Positions 1-8,379 of a stretch of 64,000 nt of DNA are shown one piece after another (the stretch's first letter is position 1; the number at the start of each line of letters is the position of its first letter). The DNA lies in NCBI RefSeq assembly GCF_004341365.1, contig NZ_SLXH01000007.1, forward strand, positions 62,001 to 126,000, read 5' to 3'. The notes below the pieces were generated by a model. It was not told the DNA's origin. It saw only the letters and a list, made by a program, of their open reading frames with translations, and did not search any database. Both the position numbers and the translations under genes were made by a program. This stretch comes from Simplicispira metamorpha (lineage in GTDB: Bacteria > Pseudomonadota > Gammaproteobacteria > Burkholderiales > Burkholderiaceae_C).

Positions 1-1126
1 GGAAGGCGACGAGGTCGCTCTTGTCCTGGGCGTTGAGGTCGATCAGGCTGATCAGCTCACTTTTGTGCGGGTTCAGGCGGCCATCGCCCGCGTAGGGGCC
101 GCTGGCTATGCGGCGGCCCCCATCGGCGTAAAAGTCCAGCACCGCCTCCAGCGTGGCCACCGAGCCGTCGTGCATGTAGGGCGCCGTCACCTCCACGTTG
201 CGCAGGCTGGGCGCACGAAAAGCACCCATGTCCTTGACCAGCGCGGTCAGCTCGAACACGCCCCGGTTGTGCTCGGGGAAGGCCCCCGTGCCGCCCAGGT
301 TGTACAGGCCGGTGTTGTGGAACGGTGTCTCCACCACGCGGCTGGCCGCATGCACGATCTGGTCGTTGAAGTTGAAGCTGCCATGGCAGTGAAAGCACTC
401 GGCCTTCTCGCCAAAGAACAGCGCCATGCCGCGCGTTTCAGGCACCGTGAGCTGCGCCTTTCCCTGCAAATACTGGTCGTAGCGGCTATGACCCGACAGC
501 AGCGTGCGCTGGAAGCTGGCAATGGCCTGGATGACCTGGCCCCAGCCCATGGGCTGGGCAGCCTCGGGAAAGGCGGCCGCAAATTTGGCCGCATACACCG
601 GCTCAGCGTGCAGGCGTGCCAGCACCTCGGCGCGGTTGTGGTCGTTCACGCCCATTTCCACGGGGTCGTCGCCAAACAGCGGCACCTCCATCTGCTTTTC
701 CAGGGTGACCAGCGAGGGGTTGGCCCAGGTCAGCGTGGCGTGGTAGGCCACGTTGGCCAGCCCCTGCGCGCCGCGCGGGTGCGCCATGCCGGTGGAGCCA
801 ATGGCCGTGCCCAGGCCGTCGGTGAAGGCTTTGTCCTGGTGGTGGCAACTGGCACACGACTGCGTGCCGTTGCCCGACAGGCGCCGGTCATAAAACAGGT
901 GGCGCCCCAGATCGACCTTGGCCTCGCTCATCGGGTTGGACTCGGGCACCTTGGGCACGGGAAAATGGGCTGGCAGCTCCCAGCGCCATTGGCCCGCACC
1001 GGGCGCCTGCACGGTGTCGTTCACCGACACCCCGCCACCGCCGCACCCGGCCAGCACGGCAGCCCCCACGAGGAGGCTGCCGCAGGCCCGGCGCAGCACA
1101 GTGGGTATGCACTGCGCTGTGGTCAT
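1..1126 (-). CDS. MbnH-like di-heme cytochrome (partial, C-terminus cut by window edge)
   Basis: Periplasmic di-heme protein of the MauG/cytochrome c peroxidase superfamily, in the MbnH-like branch that occurs paired with MbnP. Visible: a lipobox (LAGC, Cys28), a first heme site CASCH at about residues 91-95 and a second, CFHCH, at about 244-248. The reading frame runs off the left edge after about 375 residues, in a segment (LNPHKSELISLIDLN) that is normally close to the C-terminus, so probably only a few tens of residues are missing. The ATG overlaps the TGA of the upstream MbnP gene (ATGA), so the two are translationally coupled. In characterised pairs MbnH oxidises a tryptophan of MbnP to kynurenine to build a copper site; whether that happens here is inference. 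Confidence 0.88.
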   Translation of the reverse strand, partial: MTTAQCIPTVLRRACGSLLVGAAVLAGCGGGGVSVNDTVQAPGAGQWRWELPAHFPVPKVPESNPMSEAKVDLGRHLFYDRRLSGNGTQSCASCHHQDKAFTDGLGTAIGSTGMAHPRGAQGLANVAYHATLTWANPSLVTLEKQMEVPLFGDDPVEMGVNDHNRAEVLARLHAEPVYAAKFAAAFPEAAQPMGWGQVIQAIASFQRTLLSGHSRYDQYLQGKAQLTVPETRGMALFFGEKAECFHCHGSFNFNDQIVHAASRVVETPFHNTGLYNLGGTGAFPEHNRGVFELTALVKDMGAFRAPSLRNVEVTAPYMHDGSVATLEAVLDFYADGGRRIASGPYAGDGRLNPHKSELISLIDLNAQDKSDLVAF

Positions 1127-2058
1127 CGGGCCACCGGACGGAAGACGGTTTGCGCTGCGCCACCCGCAATGGGCAGGCCCGTGCCGGTGCCATCGGCCTT
1201 CCAGTCAATGGCCAGGGCCTGGAAGACACCGGCACATTCCGGATCGGTGCCGCCAGACATGCAGCCCGCAGCGCCCGCCTGGTTGCGGGTGATGTCGTTA
1301 CCCGCCAGCAGCGCCTTCAGGTCCACAGCGATTTTTTGCTGGGCCGGGTCAAACGCTGGCAGCGTGATGGCCATGCGGTTGGGGGTTTTGCATTGCACCG
1401 TCTCGCCGGTAGCGGGGTTGCCCGTGCAGCCGGTCGAACCCAGGTGAACGGTAAAGGTCTTGGCCGTCCAGGTGCCTGGGGCAGCGGCGGGGTCGGTGAC
1501 CTCGATCTTGGAGAACTTGCGCCCGGCCTGCCACGACCAGGCCATGGCGCCCACATCCAGCGGCGGTTTGGCGGTGTTCACGTCGGAATACAGCGTGTGG
1601 TTGAGCGCAAAGGGCACGCCCATGGTCATCTTCACACCGACGTAGTTGCCCGCAGGCACGCTGCCGCGCACCAACGCGTTGGTGGCGGCCGTTCCCACGC
1701 TGCAAGCGCCCGTGCCGTTTTCCAGGTCGATCAGGGTGACGCGGTGCTCGCCCGCCGTCAGATTCCAGTCGTCATTGGCGGCCAGCGTCAGCGGCACAGC
1801 GCTGCCGTCGGCGCGCAGCAAGGCGACTTCGGAGATATAGAAGCGCAAGTCCCTGATCTGTGCATCCACCGCGCCACTGCCCAGGCCAGGCACCACGCTG
1901 CCGCACTGCACGGGCGTGTTGCCCGCCACAGCCATGAATTCGAGGGCCACGCTCTGCGGCGCGCCGGGCACGGGGTCGTCACCACCGCCACCGCCGCAGG
2001 CGGTCAAGGCCGCAGCAGCGGCGAGGAAGGACAGGCGGGTCAAAAGGTTTTTTTGCAT
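1123..2058 (-). CDS. MbnP-like four-Cys lipoprotein, partner of the di-heme protein
   Basis: A 311-residue exported lipoprotein of the MbnP family (four-Cys motif member of the 'metallo-mystery pair'). It has a lipobox ending TAC at Cys21 followed by a Gly/Asp-rich linker. Further cysteines occur around residues 52 and 117 and in later pairs (STGC...VQC and AGCMSGGTDPEC). The segment MGVPFALNHTLYS and the paired Trp/Cys-rich C-terminal half fit the family. I start at the ATG at 2058, which gives a clean signal peptide; a longer frame upstream adds a non-signal-like stretch. It is followed without a gap by the MbnH-like gene and preceded by a PCuAC gene, suggesting copper binding or acquisition in the periplasm. 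Confidence 0.87.
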   Translation of the reverse strand: MQKNLLTRLSFLAAAAALTACGGGGGDDPVPGAPQSVALEFMAVAGNTPVQCGSVVPGLGSGAVDAQIRDLRFYISEVALLRADGSAVPLTLAANDDWNLTAGEHRVTLIDLENGTGACSVGTAATNALVRGSVPAGNYVGVKMTMGVPFALNHTLYSDVNTAKPPLDVGAMAWSWQAGRKFSKIEVTDPAAAPGTWTAKTFTVHLGSTGCTGNPATGETVQCKTPNRMAITLPAFDPAQQKIAVDLKALLAGNDITRNQAGAAGCMSGGTDPECAGVFQALAIDWKADGTGTGLPIAGGAAQTVFRPVAR

Positions 2059-2140
2059 GGAAAGCTTTCGCTCAAAAAAGAAGGTATTTGTTGCACCAGT
2101 GCAACATTGGTGTGTTTTGCGTGGTGTGGATGGGTGGGGT

Positions 2141-2647
2141 TCAGTGCGCGTGTGCGGCACTGCCCGCGCGCGGCTGCTGCACCCAAACCATCACTTCGCG
2201 CTCGCCCGCGCGCTCAAAACGCAGGGTGAGTGCAAAGCGTTCGCCCAGCACCAGCGGGCGTTGCAGGCCCATCAGCATCAGGTGCAGGGGCTGGCCGTGG
2301 CGCAGGGATACCGTGGTTTTGGCAGGCAGATCCATCGCCTCGATGGGGCGCATGCGCATCACGCCGTCATCGACCTGCATGCGGTGCAGCTCCACCGATT
2401 GCGCGATGGGCGTGCTGGCCGACAGCAGGCGGTCGGGTTCGGCACCGGTGTTTTCAATGGCGCGGAAATACACCGCCCCATTGGCCATGCCCGCGCCCGT
2501 GGGCGTGGCATAGGGGTGGTCTATGCGCAGCGTGCCGTGCTTGAAGTCGTGCGCCGCCGCTGGCAAGGCCAGCGCCAAACCCAGCAAAGCCGAACCGACC
2601 AGCCAGGTGCGCCGGGACAAGGGAGATACCGTGTGGAGTGAAGTCAT
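2141..2647 (-). CDS. PCuAC family periplasmic copper chaperone
   Basis: A 168-residue exported protein of the PCuAC (DUF461) family, which binds Cu(I) and hands it to cytochrome oxidase CuA or other periplasmic targets. The N-terminus is a Tat-like signal (SRRTWLVGSALLGLALALPAAA). The copper motif is visible: LHRM and MRMRP in the middle, then HGQPLHLMLMGL further on. The C-terminus carries extra histidines (AAHAH). It lies 82 bp upstream of the MbnP gene in the same orientation, so the three genes probably form one copper operon. A weak hairpin upstream separates it from the DUF2946 gene. Confidence 0.92.
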   Translation of the reverse strand: MTSLHTVSPLSRRTWLVGSALLGLALALPAAAHDFKHGTLRIDHPYATPTGAGMANGAVYFRAIENTGAEPDRLLSASTPIAQSVELHRMQVDDGVMRMRPIEAMDLPAKTTVSLRHGQPLHLMLMGLQRPLVLGERFALTLRFERAGEREVMVWVQQPRAGSAAHAH

Positions 2648-3010
2648 TCAAAAATCCTTGGCGCATGCTTGCGCGCGCACCAGCCGGTGCGGGGGCCGCT
2701 GCCATTGCAGTCAACGCACCCCTGCACCGCGCCAGCACGGGCCAGCACCGCAAAAAAAATCAAGAAACGCGAAGCGGTTCAAACCCCGCGCAGAGGCCGC
2801 AGGCACCACGGCGCCTGCCAGCCATGCGGCGGCACCGGCACAGCGACCGAAGGGTCACGGCCTGGCCACCTGCGTGCGGGCAGGGCCAGCCTGCGCACAC
2901 GCACCCCACTGGCGTGGGGCAGCGCCAAGGCAGGGGGCATCAGTGCGGGCCACACCTGCAAAGCAGGCAGCAGCGCACACCAGGCAACCAGCCTGCGGTT
3001 TGGCAAAAAA
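2648..3010. other. Gene-poor stretch between DUF2946 and PCuAC genes
   Basis: About 360 bases with no convincing gene. The best minus-strand frame (3006 to 2779, TTG start, 75 codons) has a hydrophobic N-terminus but a Pro/Arg-rich tail and no family I recognise, so I do not call it. A possible terminator lies at 2752-2780. The promoter of the copper operon should lie to its left. Confidence 0.5.
2752..2780 (-). terminator. Possible intrinsic terminator after the DUF2946 gene
   Basis: Read on the minus strand, GAACCGC-TTC-GCGTTTC forms a short stem with one mismatch, followed by TTGATTTTTTTT. It would end the DUF2946 transcript before PCuAC. The stem is short, so confidence is modest. Confidence 0.4.
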
Positions 3011-3370
3011 TCAGAGGGAGTGCGGGGGGCCGCGCGCTGGCAGGGGCGGCGCGGTCAGGGCGGCGATGCGGGCTGCCACCTGGGGTTTCAGCCGGTACGC
3101 CAAAGGCTGGTGCAGCAGCGCCAGCGGTTGTGTTGCCGGGGGGGGCGCATGGGCAGTACTGCACAGCGGACAGTCCAACGTGAGGCTGCCGACGCTTTCG
3201 GCCCCATCGCTGTTGGTGGCGACCAGCTTCATGCCACCGCCGGTGGTGCAAACCAGCTCCAGGCCACCTTGCATGCCCGCCAGCGGCGAGGCCACCGCGG
3301 CCGTCAGCGTCAGCGCAAACCACACCAGCATCCAGCGGACAAGGTGGTGGGCGTGGCGCAGGGCGTGCAT
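3011..3370 (-). CDS. DUF2946 family protein
   Basis: A 119-residue protein of the DUF2946 family, whose function is unknown but which is often found with copper genes or TonB receptors. It starts with a His-rich, hydrophobic N-terminus resembling a signal anchor (LVRWMLVWFALTLTAAVA). The family signature LVCTTGGGMKLV is followed by LDCPLC, a CxxC pair compatible with metal or redox chemistry. It precedes the PCuAC/MbnP/MbnH genes on the same strand, which supports a copper-related role by context only. Confidence 0.8.
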   Translation of the reverse strand: MHALRHAHHLVRWMLVWFALTLTAAVASPLAGMQGGLELVCTTGGGMKLVATNSDGAESVGSLTLDCPLCSTAHAPPPATQPLALLHQPLAYRLKPQVAARIAALTAPPLPARGPPHSL

Positions 3371-3447
3371 GGGGCGCGATTATGGACATGGGGCATGGCA
3401 AAAGGCAACCGGGCTCCATCGGGGGGGGTGCTGCACAATCGGCAGAC

Positions 3448-4425
3448 ATGAACCGCAGACACCTACTCCTCTCGTGCGCCGCTACTGCGCTGACACTGTC
3501 TTCTTCGTTGGCGCTGGCGCAGGATGCTGGCAAGCCCATCCGCCTGGTCGTTCCCTATGCCCCCGGCGGCCCGCTGGACGTTACCGCCCGCGCCTTGGCC
3601 GAGCGTGTACAAGCCACCCTGGGCACCGTCATCGTGGACAACAAACCCGGCGCGGGCGGCAACATCGGCGCTGACTTTGTCGCCAAAGCCGCACCCGATG
3701 GCCTGACCATTGGCCTGGCGGCCACGGCCACGCACGCCGTCAACCCCTGGCTCTACAAGCGCATACCGTTTGATGCGGCCAAGGACTTTGCTGGCATCAC
3801 GCAAATGGTGCGCGTACCCAACGTGGTGGTGGTGAACGCCGACAAAGCCGAGCGCCTGAAAATCAAAACCGTGGCCGACCTGATCGCCTACGCCAAGGCC
3901 CACCCGGGGCAACTGAACTACGGCAGCGGCGGCAATGGCAGCGCAGGCCACCTGGCAGGTGAGATGTTCAAGCAGCGCGCGGGCATCTACGCACTGCACA
4001 TTCCCTACCGGGGCGCCAACCCGGCGCAGCTGGCGCTGCTGGCGGGCGAGGTGGATTTCAACATCGACAACCTAGCCGCCGCAGCGCCCAACATCCGCGC
4101 AGGCAAGCTCAAGGCGCTGGCGATCACGTCGTTGCAAGCCAGCCCCATGCTGCCGGGCGTGCCTGCGCTGTCCGCTACCTTCCCAGGCTTTGCCATCGAC
4201 ACCTGGTGGGGCCTGGTGGCACCGGCAGACACCCCCAAGGCCGTGATTGACAAGCTGAACGAGGCTTTCACCGCCGCGCTCAAGGCCCCTGAAACCCACA
4301 CCCGCTTCGCCGCCCTGATGGCCGAGCCCGTGCCCACCACCCCAGCCCAGTTCGACGCCCTGATGGCCGCCGAACGCGCCAAGTACGAGAAAGTGGTGAA
4401 AGCCTCCGGCGCTACGGTCGATTGA
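3448..4425 (+). CDS. Bug/TctC family solute-binding protein
   Basis: A 325-residue periplasmic binding protein of the tripartite tricarboxylate transporter family (Bug/TctC), which is greatly expanded in Bordetella and Comamonadaceae. The signal peptide ends ALALA-QDAG and is followed by the typical IRLVVPYAPGGPLDVTARALAE. Other family segments are NYGSGGNGSAGHLAGEMFK and IDTWWGLVAPADTPK. The chosen ATG at 3448 gives the signal peptide directly; an upstream in-frame start would add a Gly-rich non-signal stretch. No TctA/TctB membrane genes are adjacent, so it is an orphan binding protein; its ligand cannot be read from the sequence. Confidence 0.92.
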   Translation: MNRRHLLLSCAATALTLSSSLALAQDAGKPIRLVVPYAPGGPLDVTARALAERVQATLGTVIVDNKPGAGGNIGADFVAKAAPDGLTIGLAATATHAVNPWLYKRIPFDAAKDFAGITQMVRVPNVVVVNADKAERLKIKTVADLIAYAKAHPGQLNYGSGGNGSAGHLAGEMFKQRAGIYALHIPYRGANPAQLALLAGEVDFNIDNLAAAAPNIRAGKLKALAITSLQASPMLPGVPALSATFPGFAIDTWWGLVAPADTPKAVIDKLNEAFTAALKAPETHTRFAALMAEPVPTTPAQFDALMAAERAKYEKVVKASGATVD

Positions 4426-4436
4426 GGGCACGCACC

Positions 4437-4472
4437 GTGCGGTTTGAAGCCTTTTTGGCTTCTAAGCCGCAC
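4437..4472. terminator. Bidirectional terminator between the Bug gene and folK
   Basis: GTGCGGTTTGAAGCC and GGCTTCTAAGCCGCAC form a long, slightly imperfect stem around a TTTTT loop. It lies between two convergent genes, so it probably stops both transcripts. There is no clean U-run outside the stem. Confidence 0.55.
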
Positions 4473-4497
4473 AGGGATTGCGCCAACAGCTCTCTTT

Positions 4498-5049
4498 TCA
4501 GGAGCAAGAATCCGGTGCTGATGCGCTATCGACCCAGTCCGGGCCGTGGGCGCGCGCAATGGCCTGCGCCTGCACCGCCTGCAATTGCGCGCTCGTGACC
4601 CGCTCGGGCGCCAGTTCGGCCAGCGGCAGCAGCACAAAGGCGCGCTCGTGCAGGCGCGGATGGGGCACGGTAAGCGTGGGGCTGGCGATGCGCTCATCGC
4701 CCCAGAGCAGGATGTCCAAGTCCAGCGTGCGCGGCGCGTTGCGGTAGGGGCGCTGGCGGCCCGCTTCCAGCTCAATGGCTTGCAGCGCGGCCAACAGCGC
4801 CAGCGGCGCCAGCGTGGTGGTGATGGCGGCCACGGCGTTGAGGTAGTCGGGCCCGCCTGCGTCCACGGGCGCGCTGCGGTACAGCGAGGAGGTGCGCAGC
4901 ACGCGCGTGCCCGGCAGCGCAGCCATGGCCTGCACGGCATGGCGCAGGGCGCTGGCCCGCTCGCCCAGGTTGGCGCCCAGGCCAATCCAGACAGGGACGG
5001 GGTCAGCGTCTGAGCCCACAGGATGGGGCGGTACAGGGCGGGTCAACAC
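4498..5049 (-). CDS. folK: HPPK, 6-hydroxymethyl-7,8-dihydropterin pyrophosphokinase
   Basis: Transfers pyrophosphate from ATP to 6-hydroxymethyl-7,8-dihydropterin in folate synthesis. The 183-residue protein shows GLGANLG (residues 23-29) and the catalytic RNAPRTLDLDILL (about 103-115) with the two metal-binding aspartates. It begins with GTG (GTG TTG ACC), 30 bp downstream of pcnB; the ATG in the gap is out of frame and hits a stop at once. The HAD hydrolase, pcnB and folK genes form a minus-strand operon, and pcnB-folK is a common order in proteobacteria. Confidence 0.95.
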   Translation of the reverse strand: MLTRPVPPHPVGSDADPVPVWIGLGANLGERASALRHAVQAMAALPGTRVLRTSSLYRSAPVDAGGPDYLNAVAAITTTLAPLALLAALQAIELEAGRQRPYRNAPRTLDLDILLWGDERIASPTLTVPHPRLHERAFVLLPLAELAPERVTSAQLQAVQAQAIARAHGPDWVDSASAPDSCS

Positions 5050-5079
5050 GGCGCGGGCCTGGGTTGCAGCGCCATCGGC

Positions 5080-6672
5080 TCAATCGGCGCCGCCGGGTGT
5101 ACCCGCAGCCCCACCACCTTCGCCACCACCGGGCTTGCGCCGACGGCGGCGGCGTTTTTTCGGTGCATCCGCGTCGGCGTACTCGCCAGCCACGGTGGCG
5201 TCATCAGCAGGCGCAGCGCCATCGGCGGCGGGGCCACGCGCAGGTGCGGCCTTGGGTACGCGGCGCACCACGGGCTGGGCGACGCGCTGGCGGGCCTTTT
5301 GCTCTTCGCGGGCCTGCTCCAGCAGGTCGTAGCGCTGGTTTTCATCGGCGGTGCTGAACTCTTGCCACCACTCGGCCAGCGCCTCATCGATTTCGTTGAC
5401 TTCAGCGCGCAGGCGCAAAAAGTCGAACCCGGCGCGAAAGCGCAGCTGCGCCACCATGCTCTCGGGGATGCGGCCCGTGCGCTTTTCAAAGCGCGGCTGC
5501 ATGACCCAGATTTCGCGCATGTCGGCGGCCAGCTTGCCGCGCCCGGAAACGTCGCCAATGCGCAGGTCAAACACCGAGTCGATGGCCTCTTGCAGCGCAG
5601 GCAGCGGGTGCTCGCCCGCTTGCAGGCGACGATCCCAGCCCTCGCGCACGTCTTGCCACAGCACGCAGGCCAGCAAAAAGCTGGGCGCTACGGGTTTGCC
5701 TTCGCCCACGCGGCGGTCGGTGTCGGTAAGGGCAGCGCGCACAAAGGCGGTGTCGGCGCGCTCGACCACCACGTCCAGCAGCGGGTAAATGCCGCGCGAG
5801 AGGCCGAGTTTTTTCAGCTGCTCGATGGTGGCAATGGCGTGGCCGGTTTGCAGCAGTTTGAGCATCTCGTCAAACATGCGGCTTTGCGGCACATCGGCCA
5901 GCAGGCGCTGCGAGTCGACCAGCGGCGCAGCGGTTTTGGCGTCCAGCGTAAAGCCCAGGGCACTGAGCTTGGCGGCAAAGCGCACGGCGCGGATGATGCG
6001 CACCGGGTCTTCGCGGTAACGCTGCGCCGGGTCGCCAATCATGCGCAGGGTTTTCTTTTTGGCGTCGGCCAGGCCCTTGTGGTAGTCGACCAGGATCTGC
6101 GTCTCGGGGTCGTAGTACATGGCATTCAGGGTGAAGTCGCGCCGGGTGGCGTCTTCATCCTGCGGGCCCCAGACGTTGTCGCGCAGCACGCGGCCACTGG
6201 AGCCCACGGCATGCTGCATGCCCGCCAGGGCACTGCGGCTGGTTTTTTCGTTGCCAGCGACCTGCTCGGCGGCCACGTTATCGACCTGGGCGCGGAAGGT
6301 GGAGACTTCAATGACTTCGTTCTCGCGCCCCCGCCCGTGGACGACGTGGACGATGCGAAAGCGTTTGCCGATGATGAAAGCGCGCCGAAACAGCCCCTTG
6401 ACCTGCTCGGGCGTGGCGTTGGTGGCCACGTCAAAGTCTTTGGGGCGCAAGCCCAGCAGCAAATCACGCACGGCGCCGCCGACGATGTAGGCCTCAAAGC
6501 CCGCATCCTTGAGCGTGCGCACCACGTCCACGGCACGGTAGTCCACCCGCTCGGGGTCAATACCGTGGACGGTGGCAGGCACCTCCTCGCGCTTGCCAAA
6601 AGGCGAGGCACTGGCGCGGCGCCCAGCCGGGGTGGCTTTGGCGATGAGTTTGTCGATAAATTTCTTGATCAT
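5080..6672 (-). CDS. pcnB: Poly(A) polymerase I
   Basis: Adds 3' poly(A) tails to RNAs and so promotes their decay. The 530-residue protein has the class II nucleotidyltransferase signature: VGGAVRDLLLG (about 64-74) and the metal aspartates in RPKDFDVAT (D79, D81), then RRDFTLNAMYYD and the head domain. The C-terminus is a strongly basic low-complexity tail (KKRRRRRRKPGGGEGG), as expected for RNA binding by PcnB. CCA-adding enzymes share the fold, but the basic tail and length favour PcnB. Its ATG overlaps the TGA of the upstream HAD gene (ATGA), so the two are coupled. Confidence 0.93.
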   Translation of the reverse strand: MIKKFIDKLIAKATPAGRRASASPFGKREEVPATVHGIDPERVDYRAVDVVRTLKDAGFEAYIVGGAVRDLLLGLRPKDFDVATNATPEQVKGLFRRAFIIGKRFRIVHVVHGRGRENEVIEVSTFRAQVDNVAAEQVAGNEKTSRSALAGMQHAVGSSGRVLRDNVWGPQDEDATRRDFTLNAMYYDPETQILVDYHKGLADAKKKTLRMIGDPAQRYREDPVRIIRAVRFAAKLSALGFTLDAKTAAPLVDSQRLLADVPQSRMFDEMLKLLQTGHAIATIEQLKKLGLSRGIYPLLDVVVERADTAFVRAALTDTDRRVGEGKPVAPSFLLACVLWQDVREGWDRRLQAGEHPLPALQEAIDSVFDLRIGDVSGRGKLAADMREIWVMQPRFEKRTGRIPESMVAQLRFRAGFDFLRLRAEVNEIDEALAEWWQEFSTADENQRYDLLEQAREEQKARQRVAQPVVRRVPKAAPARGPAADGAAPADDATVAGEYADADAPKKRRRRRRKPGGGEGGGAAGTPGGAD

Positions 6673-7370
6673 GGTGTGGCAGAAAACAGGTCGAGGATGC
6701 GCCAGCCGCGCTGCACGGCCAGTTCGCGCAGACGCGCATCGGGGTTGGTGGCCACGGGCGTGTTGACCTTTTCGAGCAGGGGAATGTCGTTGGTGGAGTC
6801 GCTGTAAAACGTGCTGTGCACATCGCCCCAGCCCCACTGGCGCTGGGCCAGCCACTGCTCCATGCGGCGCACTTTGCCTTCGCGCATGTTGGGCTCGCCC
6901 AGCACGTTGCCGGTGAACCAGCCTTTGGTGTCGCGCTCCAGCTCGGTGGCCAGCAGTTCGGCCACGCCCAGCGCCTGGGCGATGGGGCGGGTCACAAACT
7001 CGTTGGTGGCCGTGATGATGAGAACATGATCGCCCGCCTGCTGGTGCTGGCGCAGCAGCTCCAGCGCCTGGGGCCGAATCGCCGGGGCGATCACTTCGCG
7101 CATGAACTGCGCGTGGGCGGCGGCGGCGGCCTCGGGGCCTTGCTGGCGCACGGCTTCGGTGGCAAAACGCACGTAGGCGCGGATATCGAGCGTGCCCGCC
7201 TGGTAATGGGCAAAAAATTCGGCGTTGCGGCGGCCAAACTCCTGCGCATCCGTCCAGCCTATGCGGGTGGTGAACTCGCCCCACTCGAAGTCGGAGTCAA
7301 TGGGCAACAGGGTGTGGTCGAGGTCGAACAGGGCCAACCGGGGGGCAGATGCCGGGGTGTCAGGGGTCAT
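6669..7370 (-). CDS. HAD-IB family phosphatase (SerB-like)
   Basis: A 233-residue haloacid dehalogenase-fold hydrolase. Motif I is LFDLDHT with the nucleophile Asp16, motif II is in ITATNEFV, and motif IV is YSDSTNDIPLL. The helical cap (about residues 25-100) has the YRAGxL-like segment HYQAGTLDIRAYVRF typical of the IB subfamily that includes phosphoserine phosphatase. The substrate is not evident. It is translationally coupled to pcnB through ATGA and lies downstream of hda on the same strand. A role as histidinol-phosphate or phosphoserine phosphatase is possible but not supported here. Confidence 0.88.
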   Translation of the reverse strand: MTPDTPASAPRLALFDLDHTLLPIDSDFEWGEFTTRIGWTDAQEFGRRNAEFFAHYQAGTLDIRAYVRFATEAVRQQGPEAAAAAHAQFMREVIAPAIRPQALELLRQHQQAGDHVLIITATNEFVTRPIAQALGVAELLATELERDTKGWFTGNVLGEPNMREGKVRRMEQWLAQRQWGWGDVHSTFYSDSTNDIPLLEKVNTPVATNPDARLRELAVQRGWRILDLFSATP

Positions 7371-7416
7371 GCGGTACGAAAAAAAACAGTAGCGTGGAAA
7401 AAAGGATCAGGTGCCA

Positions 7417-8106
7417 TCACTCGGTATCAAGCATGTCCTTGAGCAGTGGGATGGTGATGGCCCGCTGGGTGCGCAGCGCATGCTGGTCGAGCTTGTCGAG
7501 CAACTGCATCAGGCTGCCCAGGTCGCGCGAGAAGCGCCGCAGCATGTAGTCCATCACCTCATCGCCCAAAGCCACCCCGCGCGCCTCGGCCTCCTGGCGC
7601 AGCACGGCGCGGCGCTCGGCCTCGCCCAGCAGGTGCAGCTGGAACACATGGCCCCAGCCCAGGCGGCTGCGCAGGTCGGCGCGCAGCGGCAAATCGGGCG
7701 GCGGCAGGGTGCCCGCAGCCAGCACCCAGCGCGGCACGCCGTTGGCCGGACTCATGGCGTTGATGAACCAGTTGAAGGCCACGTTCTGCTGCGAGGTGCT
7801 GTAGAGGTGAACATCGTCCAGGATGACAACGCTCCAGCGCTCGTCAAAGGCCGGAGCGTACTTGCTGCTGGCATCGCGCCAGCCGACACTGGCGCCCTGC
7901 TCGCGCAAGGCTTCGCGCACGGCCTTGAGCAAATGGGATTTGCCGCTGCCAGCCTCGCCCCACAGGTAGGTGGGTACGGGCTCAGTGCCTGCCGATTCGC
8001 CCAGCGCTTGCCACAGGTGCTGCAACGCAGCGGTGTTGGGCCCGGCAAAAAACCGCTCCAGCGTGGGCGCGGGCGCCAGTCCGATGTCCAGGGCCAGCTG
8101 CTTCAC
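7417..8106 (-). CDS. hda: Hda, DnaA-homologous regulator of replication initiation
   Basis: AAA+ protein that, with the sliding clamp, promotes hydrolysis of DnaA-bound ATP after initiation. The 229-residue protein starts with a clamp-binding motif (KQLALDIGL, residues 2-10), then Walker A GEAGSGKSHLL (50-60), Walker B VVILDDVHLYS (about 92-102) and sensor-type LRADLRSRLGWGHVFQL. I start at the GTG at 8106 because it places the clamp motif at the very N-terminus, as in Hda proteins. Divergent from purM, a typical betaproteobacterial arrangement with purM and the AI-2E permease. Confidence 0.92.
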   Translation of the reverse strand: MKQLALDIGLAPAPTLERFFAGPNTAALQHLWQALGESAGTEPVPTYLWGEAGSGKSHLLKAVREALREQGASVGWRDASSKYAPAFDERWSVVILDDVHLYSTSQQNVAFNWFINAMSPANGVPRWVLAAGTLPPPDLPLRADLRSRLGWGHVFQLHLLGEAERRAVLRQEAEARGVALGDEVMDYMLRRFSRDLGSLMQLLDKLDQHALRTQRAITIPLLKDMLDTE

Positions 8107-8379
8107 GGCTGCGGCCCCGCCAGGTGCATGGCAGCGCATGAAAAAGGGGCAAATCGTGGCATGAAGGCGGCTGGCGTGGTGAGAGAAAGCAGTGGAAAAA
8201 CCAGGAGCGTGTGCTGCACCAGGGTTGCTGGCGGGCCATCGTGCAGGACGGGCATTTTGGCTGTCACGCCTGCTACCGCACAGATGCCTGGGGCCATCTT
8301 GGGGCCGCACTGGGTGCGCAGCCCGTAGAATCTGCGCAAATTTTAGTCTGTCGGCACGTTGGTTCGTGTCGCACCCGCC

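Noticed and set aside
65-1447. Long plus-strand open frame opposite the MbnH/MbnP genes
   Set aside because: It is antisense to two genes with clear heme and lipobox motifs; its Arg/His/Gly-rich translation has no domain features.
2779-3006. 75-codon minus-strand frame with TTG start and hydrophobic N-terminus
   Set aside because: Pro/Arg-rich tail, no ribosome site and no family; kept only as a note in the gap entry.
5023-6807. 594-codon plus-strand frame opposite pcnB
   Set aside because: pcnB has all catalytic motifs; the opposite frame lacks any recognisable sequence.
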